DNA of 64,000 nucleotides from CAYUVF01 sp964448045 (GTDB lineage Bacteria > Bacteroidota > Rhodothermia > Rhodothermales > Salinibacteraceae), in the NCBI GenBank assembly GCA_964448045.1, contig CAYUVF010000018.1:3929-67928 (forward strand), read 5' to 3'. The notes under the pieces are model-generated. The model made no database searches. It saw only the letters and a program-made list of their open reading frames with translations, and was not told where the DNA came from. Below, one piece after another: positions 26,901 to 34,954 of the stretch (positions are counted from its first letter, which is position 1; every line of letters starts with the position of its first letter). The translations under genes and the position numbers were made by a program.

Positions 26901-28836
26901 GCGTCTTCACTACGAGAATGGGACGTGGAATTTTGATCCTTTTGAACTTGAAATAAAGGCATCTTCCGAGCGCGGTGCTGGTGTTCAAAAGGGACAATTC
27001 GTCGTAGCAAGTACCCAACGATACGAGCGTCTCGGTCGAGGATTTGGCGTACTGGTCATTGACGATACCACTGGTCAAGTCAAGGATCACGCTTCCTTCT
27101 GCACCTACGAAGTGCCCGAAACCTTGCTCGACGATGAACGCTGCACAGGAAACGTCGACGGGGAAGCGGCTATCGACAATCTCCAGTCTTTTCTGACGAG
27201 CGTAAGGAACGGCGATTACGTCTTCACACGCACCCGTCATCTTGGCCGGCGCAGCGGACCGACGATTCCGACTGAAGTCAAAGACCTTTTTTGCTCGCTC
27301 GGAACCTCAGGCCGTCAGTGTGACGATGAGGCGGCGGTGACCTACAGCGACAGCATCGCAACGCTCACCTACAATGACCTCTGGTTGATGCAGGCACGCA
27401 AGGGGTTCCCGGAGGAAACGGTCGAGCGCGTCGCTCGGAGCGACGAAGACACGAACGAGATCACGCGCCGGACGCGCCTACCTTTCGCTCACGCCAGCGG
27501 CCAAATCACTTCTCCCCGTATCGGACCGGCTGCTTCCTGGACGGAAATCGATGGGATAACCTCTTTCCCGTCTTCCACCGGCGAGGTGCGCATCGATGTG
27601 CTCAACGGCACAGGATCATCGGTGCTGCAAACCATCCGGCTCAAGGCTTCGGCTCCTCCCGAGCGCCTCGCAGACGTCGACGCTACCGACCACCCCTTCA
27701 TTCGCCTACGGGCGACGCTGGCCGATTCGACCAACCGCGTCGCTCCACAGCTCTCGGAATGGCGCGTTGCGCACACGGTCACGGCCGATCTCACCGGCGA
27801 CCCCGCAGCCCTCCAGTCTATCCCCGATACGTCCCAGGAGGGGCAATCGCTTTCCGTTCGCCTGCCCGTCATCAACCTGGGGGCCACCCCATCGAACGCG
27901 GTTCGGGTGCGCTATGACATCACCGACGCCTCCAACCGCACCCAAACGGTAGCCGTCGATACGCTGTCGAGTGTGGACCCAGGTGATCCGCAAGTTAGCG
28001 AAGTGACACTCTCGACCGTCGACCTGAGCGGCGAAAACGTAATCACAGCAACGATCGTACAGACCGGCGCGCCAGAGCCGATTCCGTTCAACAACACCCT
28101 CGTACGCAATTTTTACGTCCGGCCCGACCGGACGTCTCCCGTACTTAACGTCGTTGCCGATGGACAGGAGCTGCAACGCAACCCTGAGCCGGTCACCAAT
28201 CTGCAGGATCCCAGCTTGCCATTCGTATCGACGCAGCCCACCATCGAGATTCGCATGACCGACGAAAATGCTTTCTTCCCGCTCTCGGACACCGCGCTGG
28301 TGGACGTGCGGCTCGATGAGCGGCTGATCCCCTTCTCCAGCCCGGATCTCACCTTCGAGCCCGCCTCCGCCCCCAGCGATGAGGCACTCATCTTGTTTAC
28401 GCCGGACTTCAGCGGACAGGACACCACCCATACGCTTCGTGTGGAAGCGGAGGATGCAAGCGGCAACGAGCTCGACGAGCCATATCAGACCCACTTTCGC
28501 GTTAGCACCGAACAGGTGATCCGCGACCTGTACCCGTATCCAAACCCGATGAACACGCACACGACCTTTGCCTTCCGGGTTGAGGGCGGGACGCACTCTC
28601 CACGCGACTTCACCCTCCGGATCTATACGCTCTCCGGCCGGCTAATTCGCACGTTCGACGGTGTCGACGTGAACGAGGGGGCCGGGCTGCGTATCGGGTG
28701 GAACAAACTGCGCTGGGACGGCCGCGACGAGGACGGTGACCGTGTGGCGACCGGCGTGTACCTGTACCGCGTGTCAATGCGCGGCGACGAGGGCACGTTC
28801 GAGGGCGACGTAGAGAAGATTGCGGTGATCCGGTAG
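23902..28836 (+). CDS. Secreted C25 (gingipain-like) peptidase family protein with ILEI-like and T9SS-type C-terminal domains
   Basis: A 1644-residue exported protein. A signal peptide (LLVATCILLSGPAASVAQ) is followed by beta-rich N-terminal domains with a PorU-like opening (VKIAVVEDGVYRVPQSAL). A C25 peptidase domain spans about residues 395-760. His629 (NYFGHSGAQ) and Cys659 (SLACKTGSF) sit where gingipains have their catalytic pair. A CARDB-like domain follows (about 770-870), then an ILEI/FAM3-like segment (about 1010-1120; GFGVLVIDDTTG). Next come a second CARDB-like domain (about 1295-1415) and a FlgD-like/type IX sorting domain from about 1540 (YPYPNPMN...GVYLYRVSMRG). It is likely secreted and surface-anchored. 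It could instead be the PorU sortase itself, but it is longer than usual and ends in a sorting-like domain. It ends one base before the convergent GT4 gene. Confidence 0.8.
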   Translation: MAFFQRLCALLVATCILLSGPAASVAQDAYDPSWYAPDAPHVKIAVVEDGVYRVPQSALNTAGVPADVNPSTFRLVENGREVPLDYRADEDALIFVGQRNRGTDEVWAYNYNPTWQSSTNRSLYSDTTFYWLTWGGDAGQRYRDGSSVEGPPTSTVRDTLRREQDNTYFYGENSWDPRYTPGEGYYWRNLRLNSTGTSARETIALPLDRLDRSASDSLTLTVRLWGSSGSCHRATLDVNVADNGGTSFEPIDEVEWNRYTEATLSGTIAPDQVPSTGSLDLRITTYADASCGTPNFVLLDWVEAAYPRRLEADADAQPVSVPAGTYTFNLSGHSAPPTIYNPTDGTRYEAASSAGSAYTFSAAPSAPTTFWATGPDGYRSPVAIQPDASSNWADAANAADYVILTTDALMPTAQQLAQYREAQSGYAVEIARVQDVFDQFDYGRPTPIAIRRFVRATQEWDTPPRFLAIWADAPYPVYTENNFGQERPNWAVPSFGYGPSDGWFAMQNNGLDDWSESLAVGRIPIRTNAQGTIFLEKLQRYESTPLADWQKRMLMLAGGTSSSEQRSLQFYSEQWAMAATGVPGDTLYAAGMDTLYYFKRSDEVLDTSFQDSLGVDLRRGAGWLNYFGHSGAQTWEIVTDPPDDFDNAGRLPFVVSLACKTGSFAGGRFEEKDEPSLGEALVVGSPNGGIAHWGTSELGNLLPSARLNDAVIERVFQDTMRVAGLAIQEAKAAINDAFGQSTLYARHLLQYGLIGDPALQLNLPTRPDFHLSPELVRTSPLAPTPGESLTLSVTLRNRGLVPADSLTLEVTHERPDGEQNTRARRISRFPLEENIDFSYLLDEGTLGSNTFRVRADPANTYAETNEANNETDKTATVSSTGLAIVRPLDEGIALSTAPTLRWYVARPSTESIPVTVELDSVSTFDSDAFQRAELSADGISLDWQPPIALDDGVTYFWRARIADGTPNATWQSGSFTVRTELTKTGWLQQDAQLAEASELSRLHYENGTWNFDPFELEIKASSERGAGVQKGQFVVASTQRYERLGRGFGVLVIDDTTGQVKDHASFCTYEVPETLLDDERCTGNVDGEAAIDNLQSFLTSVRNGDYVFTRTRHLGRRSGPTIPTEVKDLFCSLGTSGRQCDDEAAVTYSDSIATLTYNDLWLMQARKGFPEETVERVARSDEDTNEITRRTRLPFAHASGQITSPRIGPAASWTEIDGITSFPSSTGEVRIDVLNGTGSSVLQTIRLKASAPPERLADVDATDHPFIRLRATLADSTNRVAPQLSEWRVAHTVTADLTGDPAALQSIPDTSQEGQSLSVRLPVINLGATPSNAVRVRYDITDASNRTQTVAVDTLSSVDPGDPQVSEVTLSTVDLSGENVITATIVQTGAPEPIPFNNTLVRNFYVRPDRTSPVLNVVADGQELQRNPEPVTNLQDPSLPFVSTQPTIEIRMTDENAFFPLSDTALVDVRLDERLIPFSSPDLTFEPASAPSDEALILFTPDFSGQDTTHTLRVEAEDASGNELDEPYQTHFRVSTEQVIRDLYPYPNPMNTHTTFAFRVEGGTHSPRDFTLRIYTLSGRLIRTFDGVDVNEGAGLRIGWNKLRWDGRDEDGDRVATGVYLYRVSMRGDEGTFEGDVEKIAVIR

Positions 28837-28837
28837 C

Positions 28838-29959
28838 TCACAAGAGCATGTCATCATAAAGCTGAACGAGCCGAGAACCCATTTTTTTCCATCGATACTG
28901 CTTAGAGGCCTCGCGGGCAGCTCGGGAATGCATCCGATATTCGTCGGGGTTCGATTGCCACCGCCTCAGTACCTGAACAGCCGCCTCGGCATCGCCGGGG
29001 GGCACTACGGCTCCGCAGTTATGCATTTCAATAAAGCGGCGCCAGCGAGGAAAGTCAGAGCAGAGAATGGGTAATCCAAAGTACAGGTATTCGTAAAACT
29101 TGGTGGGAATTTTCTGGATTTGATTCGGGTGATTTGTGCCGAGCACAACACCAACATCTGCAGCTCGGAAATACGGGATCATATCCTCCCACGGAACATA
29201 GCTGTCCCATCCGACGCGCCGAACAATATCATCTAACTCCTCTTTTTGAATCCGCTTCTCTGCTTCTCGACGCACTGATTCTATATAACAGACGCCCACC
29301 AAATCAAGCTGCCAGTCGACTCCTGTCTGTTTGATTGTGCAAGCGAGATCAATAAGTTGAGATAATCCTCTTCCGCCCTCATTACTCATCACGCCCGCAT
29401 ACAGCAGCCGAAGCGGATCTGTTGGCTCGGGGTTTCTATCTTGGATGTGGTCAGGAGGTCTGAAGTAATTCGCAATGTGAGTTGTGGGTACTCCTGATGG
29501 CTGGGTAATGCGGGCTTGGGCGGTATTGGCAATAACAACATGATCCACCCACGAAAAGCACCACCGCTCCAAGGCGCGAATCAGCCGACCTTCTACCGGA
29601 CCATGCCAGCGGTAGTCCTCGTGCATATCGTAAATTACACGCCCCCCAGCGGTTTTCTTTAAGAAGTACCCAACCGGAATGAGCTCAGGATCGTGGAAGT
29701 GATAGCAGTCGGCCTCAAGCGCACGAGCCACCCGATACGCGGGCCACTGAAGCCAGATGCGCTGAAATCGTCCGCGGACCTCCGGCAACGCCACGATGGG
29801 AATCCCATCGACCACTTCTGAGCGCTCGTGTGGCGCCACCAGATGAACATCGTATCCCGCATCCCGCAGCGACTTAAGCTGCTTGTGGAAGATCCGCGGG
29901 TCGAAGGGGTGGTGAACCGTCGTGAGATGTGTAATTCTAGCTTTTGGCCATCTCCACAT
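28838..29959 (-). CDS. GT4 glycosyltransferase
   Basis: A 373-residue GT-B glycosyltransferase. The N-terminus reads ITHLTTVHHPFDPRIFHKQL, and HFHDPELIPVG and VIYDMHEDY mark the acceptor domain. The C-terminal part contains LLYAGVMSNEGGRG and YEYLYFGLPILCSDFPRW, the donor-binding region. It is the last gene of a minus-strand group (flavoprotein, two GT2 enzymes, this gene). Sampled lines are about 47-48% GC in places, lower than neighbours. Its end is separated by a single base from the convergent C25 gene, leaving no room for separate terminators. Confidence 0.85.
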   Translation of the reverse strand: MWRWPKARITHLTTVHHPFDPRIFHKQLKSLRDAGYDVHLVAPHERSEVVDGIPIVALPEVRGRFQRIWLQWPAYRVARALEADCYHFHDPELIPVGYFLKKTAGGRVIYDMHEDYRWHGPVEGRLIRALERWCFSWVDHVVIANTAQARITQPSGVPTTHIANYFRPPDHIQDRNPEPTDPLRLLYAGVMSNEGGRGLSQLIDLACTIKQTGVDWQLDLVGVCYIESVRREAEKRIQKEELDDIVRRVGWDSYVPWEDMIPYFRAADVGVVLGTNHPNQIQKIPTKFYEYLYFGLPILCSDFPRWRRFIEMHNCGAVVPPGDAEAAVQVLRRWQSNPDEYRMHSRAAREASKQYRWKKMGSRLVQLYDDMLL

Positions 29960-30082
29960 CTATTTCCAATGCTAATCATTTGTTTAACTCTGACTGAAAC
30001 TGTCTTTATGGGCAGTGTTTGAAAACTTGTATTTGCGGGAGCAGCGCCGGATGAAGTGCAGCTTAACCACCACCAGGTAGCA

Positions 30083-31084
30083 CTACGATGGAAAGGTAAC
30101 GGGATCAACCTGCTTTCCACTTTTTCCAGTCACTCCATGTGTGTACGCGATAAATAATACTCTTAATCGAAGACACTTAAAATTATCAAATGCTATTATA
30201 GCCGCTACACCACGCACCAAATGCACGAGTCCTACTACATAGCCATACCATCTTCCAAATGGTGTTTGTGCGTGACGTCGAACGATCAGAAGCTTATTGC
30301 GAAGCGCATAATATTTGCGCCAATAGGATCGAATCGGACGTTTTCGCAAGAAGCGATCAAGCAGGGTATTGGGAAGTTTCTTATTTTCTTCTGCATCATG
30401 GTGTATGACCTTGCTATTTCTAACCAAATAAACTAGTCCATTTTGTGACAAACGAAATACATATTCATTATCATCAGCATGGATAAAATAGTCAGCCTCC
30501 GGTAGACCAATCCTGCTTACCGTTGTCGCCCGAACCATCAATCCAACGAAGGTGGCATATCCAATCTGCTCCCAACATCCCCCCTCTTTGCCCACCAGGT
30601 CATATTTCATCTTCAAGGGGTGATACCATCCCACCGAACCCTTTTGCATAGAACCATCAGGGTTTACCCTTAGTGAGGTGAGCGCCACTGTATCCTCGTT
30701 GTGATGCAGCCCTGGCGCAAAGAGCTGCTCCAGCGCATCAGAAACCGGCTCGGCATCGTCGTCCATTACCCAGATCCAGTCGACCTCGCGCTCCATCGCC
30801 CGCCTCATTCCTGCGTGAAAGCCGCCAGCTCCTCCCCGGTTCTCCTCCAACGCCAGCAGGTCAACCTCCGGATATGCCTCACGTACCATCGCTCGCGTAC
30901 CGTCGGTGCTGGCGTTGTCGACCACGATAATCTCCGCCAGCGGATGGGTCTGCTCCTGCAGCGCGTCGAGACACTGCTGTAGCAACGCCTTCCGGTTGTA
31001 CGTGACCACTACCGCCGCTACACGCTCCTCCGCCTCCAGAGACTTTTCTTTTTCGGAAGAACCAAATCCTACTCGTTTTACCAT
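30083..31084 (-). CDS. GT2 glycosyltransferase, copy A (GlfT-like)
   Basis: A 333-residue GT-A enzyme. VVVTYNRKALLQQCLDALQ and VDNASTDGT form the nucleotide-binding half, and WVMDDDAEP is the metal-binding DxD. The C-terminal half has YHPLKMKYD, FVGLMVR and DDNEYVFRL. The arrangement resembles galactofuranosyl/rhamnosyl transferases. The 352-bp stretch 30675-31026 is identical to the next gene's, while the remaining parts differ in many residues though they still align. An extra N-terminal segment (VGFGSSEKEKSLEAEE) is unique to this copy. A conversion event is the simplest explanation. Confidence 0.85.
   Translation of the reverse strand: MVKRVGFGSSEKEKSLEAEERVAAVVVTYNRKALLQQCLDALQEQTHPLAEIIVVDNASTDGTRAMVREAYPEVDLLALEENRGGAGGFHAGMRRAMEREVDWIWVMDDDAEPVSDALEQLFAPGLHHNEDTVALTSLRVNPDGSMQKGSVGWYHPLKMKYDLVGKEGGCWEQIGYATFVGLMVRATTVSRIGLPEADYFIHADDNEYVFRLSQNGLVYLVRNSKVIHHDAEENKKLPNTLLDRFLRKRPIRSYWRKYYALRNKLLIVRRHAQTPFGRWYGYVVGLVHLVRGVAAIIAFDNFKCLRLRVLFIAYTHGVTGKSGKQVDPVTFPS
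30675..31026. repeat. 352-bp perfect direct repeat, copy 1
   Basis: Compared base by base, this stretch is identical to 31737-32088 (offset 1062). It covers the N-terminal catalytic half of GT2 copy A. The identity stops sharply at both ends: 30674 T against 31736 G, and 31027 C against 32089 T. Confidence 0.95.
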
Positions 31085-31147
31085 GACACCAGTGCCTCAC
31101 TGCGAATTTAAATGACTGATTGACTCAGCAGAGGATACTGCTTTTCA

Positions 31148-32092
31148 CTACTCAGCGAAGCGCGCGGGATCAATAACTTTACCATCACGTCCCCGGATTC
31201 CATGTAGGAAGCCTAACCCAACAACCCAAACCCGTCTCCATTTATTGTTCTCGTCGTACAACATGGTCGACAAGATCCGGCGCAAAACTTGATATAGGGC
31301 ACTGCCATATCCCCGGCAGCGTTGAAGCAAGTCGGATTCGTGCTTGTGAAGCGCAAGCATGGGATTCCGGTATCGATAATAAAACCGCCAGTAGTACGAA
31401 AGAGGCCGGTTGCGCCACGGCTTCTCCCCAGGTTTCGGCGGTGGTCCCGAATCGGCCACGTGATGCGTAATGCGACTTGAACGAACAAGGTAAAGCCGAC
31501 CCACCTGGGCTAACCGCATACAGTATTCAACGTCATCATACCAGATGAAGAACCCAGGATCCGGCAAGCCCACCTGTCTGACTACTTGTTTCCGCACGAG
31601 CAGCCCGACGAATGAGCCGTATTTGATTTCGGTAATGGAATCTTTAGCGGGTTTAACCGCAACGATTTCCATCTTCAGAGGCTGATACCACCCGGTCTGA
31701 TCGTACTGTGGACGTCCATCGGGGAACATTTTCAGGGAGGTGAGCGCCACTGTATCCTCGTTGTGATGCAGCCCTGGCGCAAAGAGCTGCTCCAGCGCAT
31801 CAGAAACCGGCTCGGCATCGTCGTCCATTACCCAGATCCAGTCGACCTCGCGCTCCATCGCCCGCCTCATTCCTGCGTGAAAGCCGCCAGCTCCTCCCCG
31901 GTTCTCCTCCAACGCCAGCAGGTCAACCTCCGGATATGCCTCACGTACCATCGCTCGCGTACCGTCGGTGCTGGCGTTGTCGACCACGATAATCTCCGCC
32001 AGCGGATGGGTCTGCTCCTGCAGCGCGTCGAGACACTGCTGTAGCAACGCCTTCCGGTTGTACGTGACCACTACCGCCGCTACACGCTTCAT
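31148..32092 (-). CDS. GT2 glycosyltransferase, copy B (GlfT-like)
   Basis: A 314-residue paralogue of the downstream GT2 enzyme, beginning directly MKRVAAVVVTYNRKALL. It has the same DxD block WVMDDDAEP. After the shared segment it continues with MFPDGRPQYDQTGWYQPLKM, FVGLLVRKQVV and WYDDVEYCMRL, so its acceptor side differs. The start lies 3 bp past the stop of the flavoprotein gene, so they are co-transcribed and probably coupled. The two GT2 enzymes may add consecutive residues, as pairs of GlfT-type enzymes do, but that is inference. Confidence 0.85.
   Translation of the reverse strand: MKRVAAVVVTYNRKALLQQCLDALQEQTHPLAEIIVVDNASTDGTRAMVREAYPEVDLLALEENRGGAGGFHAGMRRAMEREVDWIWVMDDDAEPVSDALEQLFAPGLHHNEDTVALTSLKMFPDGRPQYDQTGWYQPLKMEIVAVKPAKDSITEIKYGSFVGLLVRKQVVRQVGLPDPGFFIWYDDVEYCMRLAQVGRLYLVRSSRITHHVADSGPPPKPGEKPWRNRPLSYYWRFYYRYRNPMLALHKHESDLLQRCRGYGSALYQVLRRILSTMLYDENNKWRRVWVVGLGFLHGIRGRDGKVIDPARFAE
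31737..32088. repeat. 352-bp perfect direct repeat, copy 2
   Basis: This is the second copy of the repeat at 30675-31026. It lies at the 5' end of GT2 copy B and covers almost its whole conserved nucleotide-binding domain. Confidence 0.95.
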
Positions 32093-32095
32093 ATC

Positions 32096-33391
32096 TCACC
32101 ACGTGACTGTATTTCCAATGAATAAACCGTCACGCAATGAATCGGCAATCCCCTGAAAGGTCCACCGCCCATACCGCCCCATCATGAGAACATCATTGGC
32201 CTTTAGTAAATCCAGTGCTTCATCTCGCCAATTGGAATCCGGCCAGGACCATGTATAGGCTACATCAATCCAAGTAGGATCGACGACTTCAGGCTCCGCG
32301 ATATATCCCCATTCGGTAAGCTCTTCCAACACCTGCTCGGTATACTGCTCCACCTCTTTATCCGAGGGACGATCACCCCCTGGATACGCTCTCTCAACGT
32401 AGATACTTACCCGATCTTGGGGTTCTTCTCTGGGAAGAAAATCAGAGTCCACATTGGAATAAAAACCTACGCGGTGAAATCCCGACACGCTTTCCGGCAC
32501 ATAGATCCAGTGATAGTCCGGACACCGCGGCCCCTGCAGGGCCCCAACATTGAGCACAAGCACAGAAGTAAAAGGATCGGTCCGAGCCTCCGTCGAAAGC
32601 CTTGTTATATCCAGCATTCGATTAAGCGGAAGCGTTGAAAGCAAGACCTCGTATGACAGATGGGTCCCATCCGCAAAGGTGACTACCTTCTTATCGACAT
32701 CAACGTGCGTAGCCTGCTTTCCATAGCGGACATCACACCGATCAGCTAACCGCTGCATCAGCACATTGAGCCCCCCCTTGGGATAGAGAAAATCGACATT
32801 GTAGCCAACTTCCTCGGCCGCACCGAACGCGCCTCGGATTACATCTTCGACCGTGGCAGGAGATTTGTACGGATCTTGCGGTGCAATGTCTTGCCAGAGC
32901 CCAGCAGTATATAACTCGTGAAAGGGCGCAAAAAAAAGATCAAAAAGAGCATCACCGAAGTGGCTTCGTAGCCATTTATCCATGGTAGGCCCCGGTTGCT
33001 CCGGCGAATTGACCATATCCACAAGCGCATCAGCCGCAAACTCATCGCTGAGTTGGTTCAAATGATTTTGCATCGGATAGGGAAGATAGCAATTATGGGA
33101 CGGGAGATACACCGCCGAGTCGCGCTGATACTTCTCCAACGAAACCAAGCGAGCCATAAACCGCTTGACCGCAGGATCACCCCCGAAAATCCAGTGTCCA
33201 CCACCGATCTCAAACCGATAGGTCGATTTATCCTCGGGCCGCCGGTGGAGTCGCTCCGCCCCCCCAGGCTCCATGTAATAGGAAGCACAAATGCCACCTG
33301 GCTCTCTTCTGGCCTCATAAACAGGACAACCTGATGCGAATCCGGCAGACAACCCCGTAATTCCACCTCCTAATATAATGCCTCTTTCCAT
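32096..33391 (-). CDS. FAD-dependent UDP-galactopyranose mutase/protoporphyrinogen-oxidase-like protein
   Basis: A 431-residue flavoprotein. GGGITGLSAGF at about 8-18 binds the ADP of FAD, EARREPGGICASYY follows, and FEIGGGHWIFGGDP is the second conserved block. PKGGLNVLMQRLADR and a C-terminal GRYGRWTFQGIADSLRDG close the FAD site. These features are shared by UDP-galactopyranose mutases and related LPS-locus oxidoreductases. Next to two GlfT-like GT2 genes, a role in making UDP-galactofuranose is plausible. A general amine-oxidase-like function cannot be excluded. It is the first gene of the four-gene minus-strand operon. Confidence 0.75.
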   Translation of the reverse strand: MERGIILGGGITGLSAGFASGCPVYEARREPGGICASYYMEPGGAERLHRRPEDKSTYRFEIGGGHWIFGGDPAVKRFMARLVSLEKYQRDSAVYLPSHNCYLPYPMQNHLNQLSDEFAADALVDMVNSPEQPGPTMDKWLRSHFGDALFDLFFAPFHELYTAGLWQDIAPQDPYKSPATVEDVIRGAFGAAEEVGYNVDFLYPKGGLNVLMQRLADRCDVRYGKQATHVDVDKKVVTFADGTHLSYEVLLSTLPLNRMLDITRLSTEARTDPFTSVLVLNVGALQGPRCPDYHWIYVPESVSGFHRVGFYSNVDSDFLPREEPQDRVSIYVERAYPGGDRPSDKEVEQYTEQVLEELTEWGYIAEPEVVDPTWIDVAYTWSWPDSNWRDEALDLLKANDVLMMGRYGRWTFQGIADSLRDGLFIGNTVTW

Positions 33392-33974
33392 GTCATCAAT
33401 GTCTGAATGAATTACTTACGACTGCACCCAAGCTGCAAGCACTGATTCTTCTCAGAATCATCTGCCTATAGTATACACACTGAATTACCTCTTTCTCAGA
33501 CTCCACTGCTCGCCCGAGCCCGAAACTGATAATCTCTTCCCATTCAAGCCTGCAAAATATTCCTCTTCCACGGCAATCGATACAGGATATGTCAGATGTG
33601 CCTCAACCTAGCCCGTCCAACAGTAACAACCCAAACCTCGCTAAAAATGAGGGTAACGACCTACGCCATCGCGACGTTCATTTCTGTCCCTTCCCCCATG
33701 ACGCGTAGAGCTGAGACATGGTTGCAGGGCGGATGCAGAGCCGCCTACCTGAGGTAGACCGGCCCGATAGAGCCAGTGGATCGGTCGAAAGAGGCAAACG
33801 CACTGCCTGGATTCGAGAATCCGTGAAACCTGCTCGTGCGGATCTGCAGCAAGGAACCAGCCGGGCGAGTTCGATGTGACGCATCTCCACGGGCCGACGT
33901 TCGGGTAGATTGACTTCCCCGGCCCGATCTCGTCCCCCACTCGACGATTCTACTCGACGATTCTCTTCGGCTTC
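33392..33974. other. 583-bp region without a recognisable gene
   Basis: The left part is AT-richer and should hold the promoter of the flavoprotein operon. Between 33641 and 33940 open frames exist on the minus strand, but their translations show no known family or plausible start and look like relics. A 13-bp tandem direct repeat (CTCGACGATTCTA / CTCGACGATTCTC) lies at about 33940-33965, just before the DUF3817 gene. I could not assign a function. Confidence 0.4.
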
Positions 33975-34277
33975 ATGCGTCTTTTTGTTGCCTGGCGCGT
34001 CAGTGCCATCACCGAGGGCCTCTCGTACCTCCTCCTTTTACTGGTAGCCATGCCGCTCAAATATATCTACGGTATAGCCGAGGCCGTGCGCCTCGTGGGC
34101 GCCATCCACGGCGGCCTCTTCATCCTTTTCATGGCGCTCCTGATCGCCGTCTATCTCCGTGGCACAATGACGCTCAAGCAGTGCGCGGCTGCGTTCGTCG
34201 CCTCGCTCCTGCCGTTCGGCGCATTCGCATTCGACGCGTATATCAAGCAGCGCGTCCCCGCCTCAGCGACGGCATAA
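33975..34277 (+). CDS. DUF3817 small membrane protein
   Basis: A 100-residue integral membrane protein with three hydrophobic segments. It opens with WRVSAITEGLSYLLLLLVAMPLKY, and VGAIHGGLFILFMALL lies in the middle. The A-x-x-EG-x-S-x-x-L-L start and the V-G-x-x-HG motif are those of DUF3817 (sometimes called integral membrane protein of the YdzA type). Function is unknown. It converges with the following hypothetical gene, 10 bp apart. Confidence 0.8.
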   Translation: MRLFVAWRVSAITEGLSYLLLLLVAMPLKYIYGIAEAVRLVGAIHGGLFILFMALLIAVYLRGTMTLKQCAAAFVASLLPFGAFAFDAYIKQRVPASATA

Positions 34278-34287
34278 GCAGCCCATT

Positions 34288-34638
34288 TCATGCACCGGCC
34301 CCTTCGGCTGCATCCGATGAGGCCCCCGGCACCTCGACCTGTACGCTCTGCCGTGCCAGGCCCATATTATTCTCGTCTGCGATCCGGTCGAGCGCCAGTC
34401 CGATTCGTTCGACAGCTTCATCCGGCGGCACGGTACCGAGTACATACAGATGGACGGCCGCTCTCTCATCGTGGTCGACATCGCCCGCTTCGAGGGCGTC
34501 TACGCCGGTGATGATTTCCGCGTACGCCTCGCCGGTACGGCTGATATGCGCCTCGATGGTTTCGAAGACCACATCGAGAAACGGAGCCGAGCCTTCCAGG
34601 GCAACGATGTATTCAGTGGGTGCGTCATTCGCGGCCAT
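34288..34638 (-). CDS. Hypothetical acidic protein
   Basis: A 116-residue soluble protein, MAANDAPTEYIVALEGSAPF at the start and VEVPGASSDAAEGAGA at the end. It is rich in Asp and Glu and has an alternating beta/alpha pattern (EYIVALE, DVVFETIEAHI, AVHLYVLGT, EAVERIGLALDRI). I recognise no family. No signal peptide or membrane helix is visible. Codon use is like its neighbours and the frame is clean, so I regard it as a real gene. Confidence 0.6.
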   Translation of the reverse strand: MAANDAPTEYIVALEGSAPFLDVVFETIEAHISRTGEAYAEIITGVDALEAGDVDHDERAAVHLYVLGTVPPDEAVERIGLALDRIADENNMGLARQSVQVEVPGASSDAAEGAGA

Positions 34639-34954
34639 AAGCGCTTCGGGGTATCGATGCGTGGTAGCGTGAGATCGGGCGGATGCCGTGGGCTAATCCC
34701 TACCCGCGATCGCCGACGCCGTTTCTGATGCTATGCTGCACGCGCCAAACAGTCCGTCACCTCCCATGCGTTGCGCGCGGCGGACCCGAAAAAATAAACT
34801 CGTACGCTATTGACGCCGCTCTGTGAAACCCATCCCCCGCTGAACCTTTCAAGTGCAGCGTCTGCTTCCGAAATGGCTTCTTGAACCAACCGTCCAATCG
34901 CCCCTGCACCACCGCTACGACGCTTATTTTTGTTCGCACAACCTCGTAGATGTG
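34639..34954. other. Intergenic upstream of the TonB receptor
   Basis: These 316 bases contain no supported gene. An in-frame upstream extension of the receptor (34853-34954) lacks a signal peptide and is taken as non-coding. The likely promoter is listed separately. Confidence 0.45.
34925..34932 (+). promoter_or_regulatory. Candidate -7 element TATTTTTG
   Basis: TATTTTTG matches the Bacteroidota -7 consensus TAnnTTTG exactly and lies 22 bp before the receptor ATG. No good -33 TTG is visible at the expected distance, so this is only a suggestion. Confidence 0.25.

Noticed and set aside
30701..32044. Two identical 93-codon plus-strand frames (30701-30982 and 31763-32044)
   Set aside because: They are the antisense shadow of the duplicated 352-bp GT2 segment, not genes.
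33641..33940. 99-codon minus-strand frame between operons
   Set aside because: No start context, no family resemblance, and overlapping frames are equally long; treated as non-coding.
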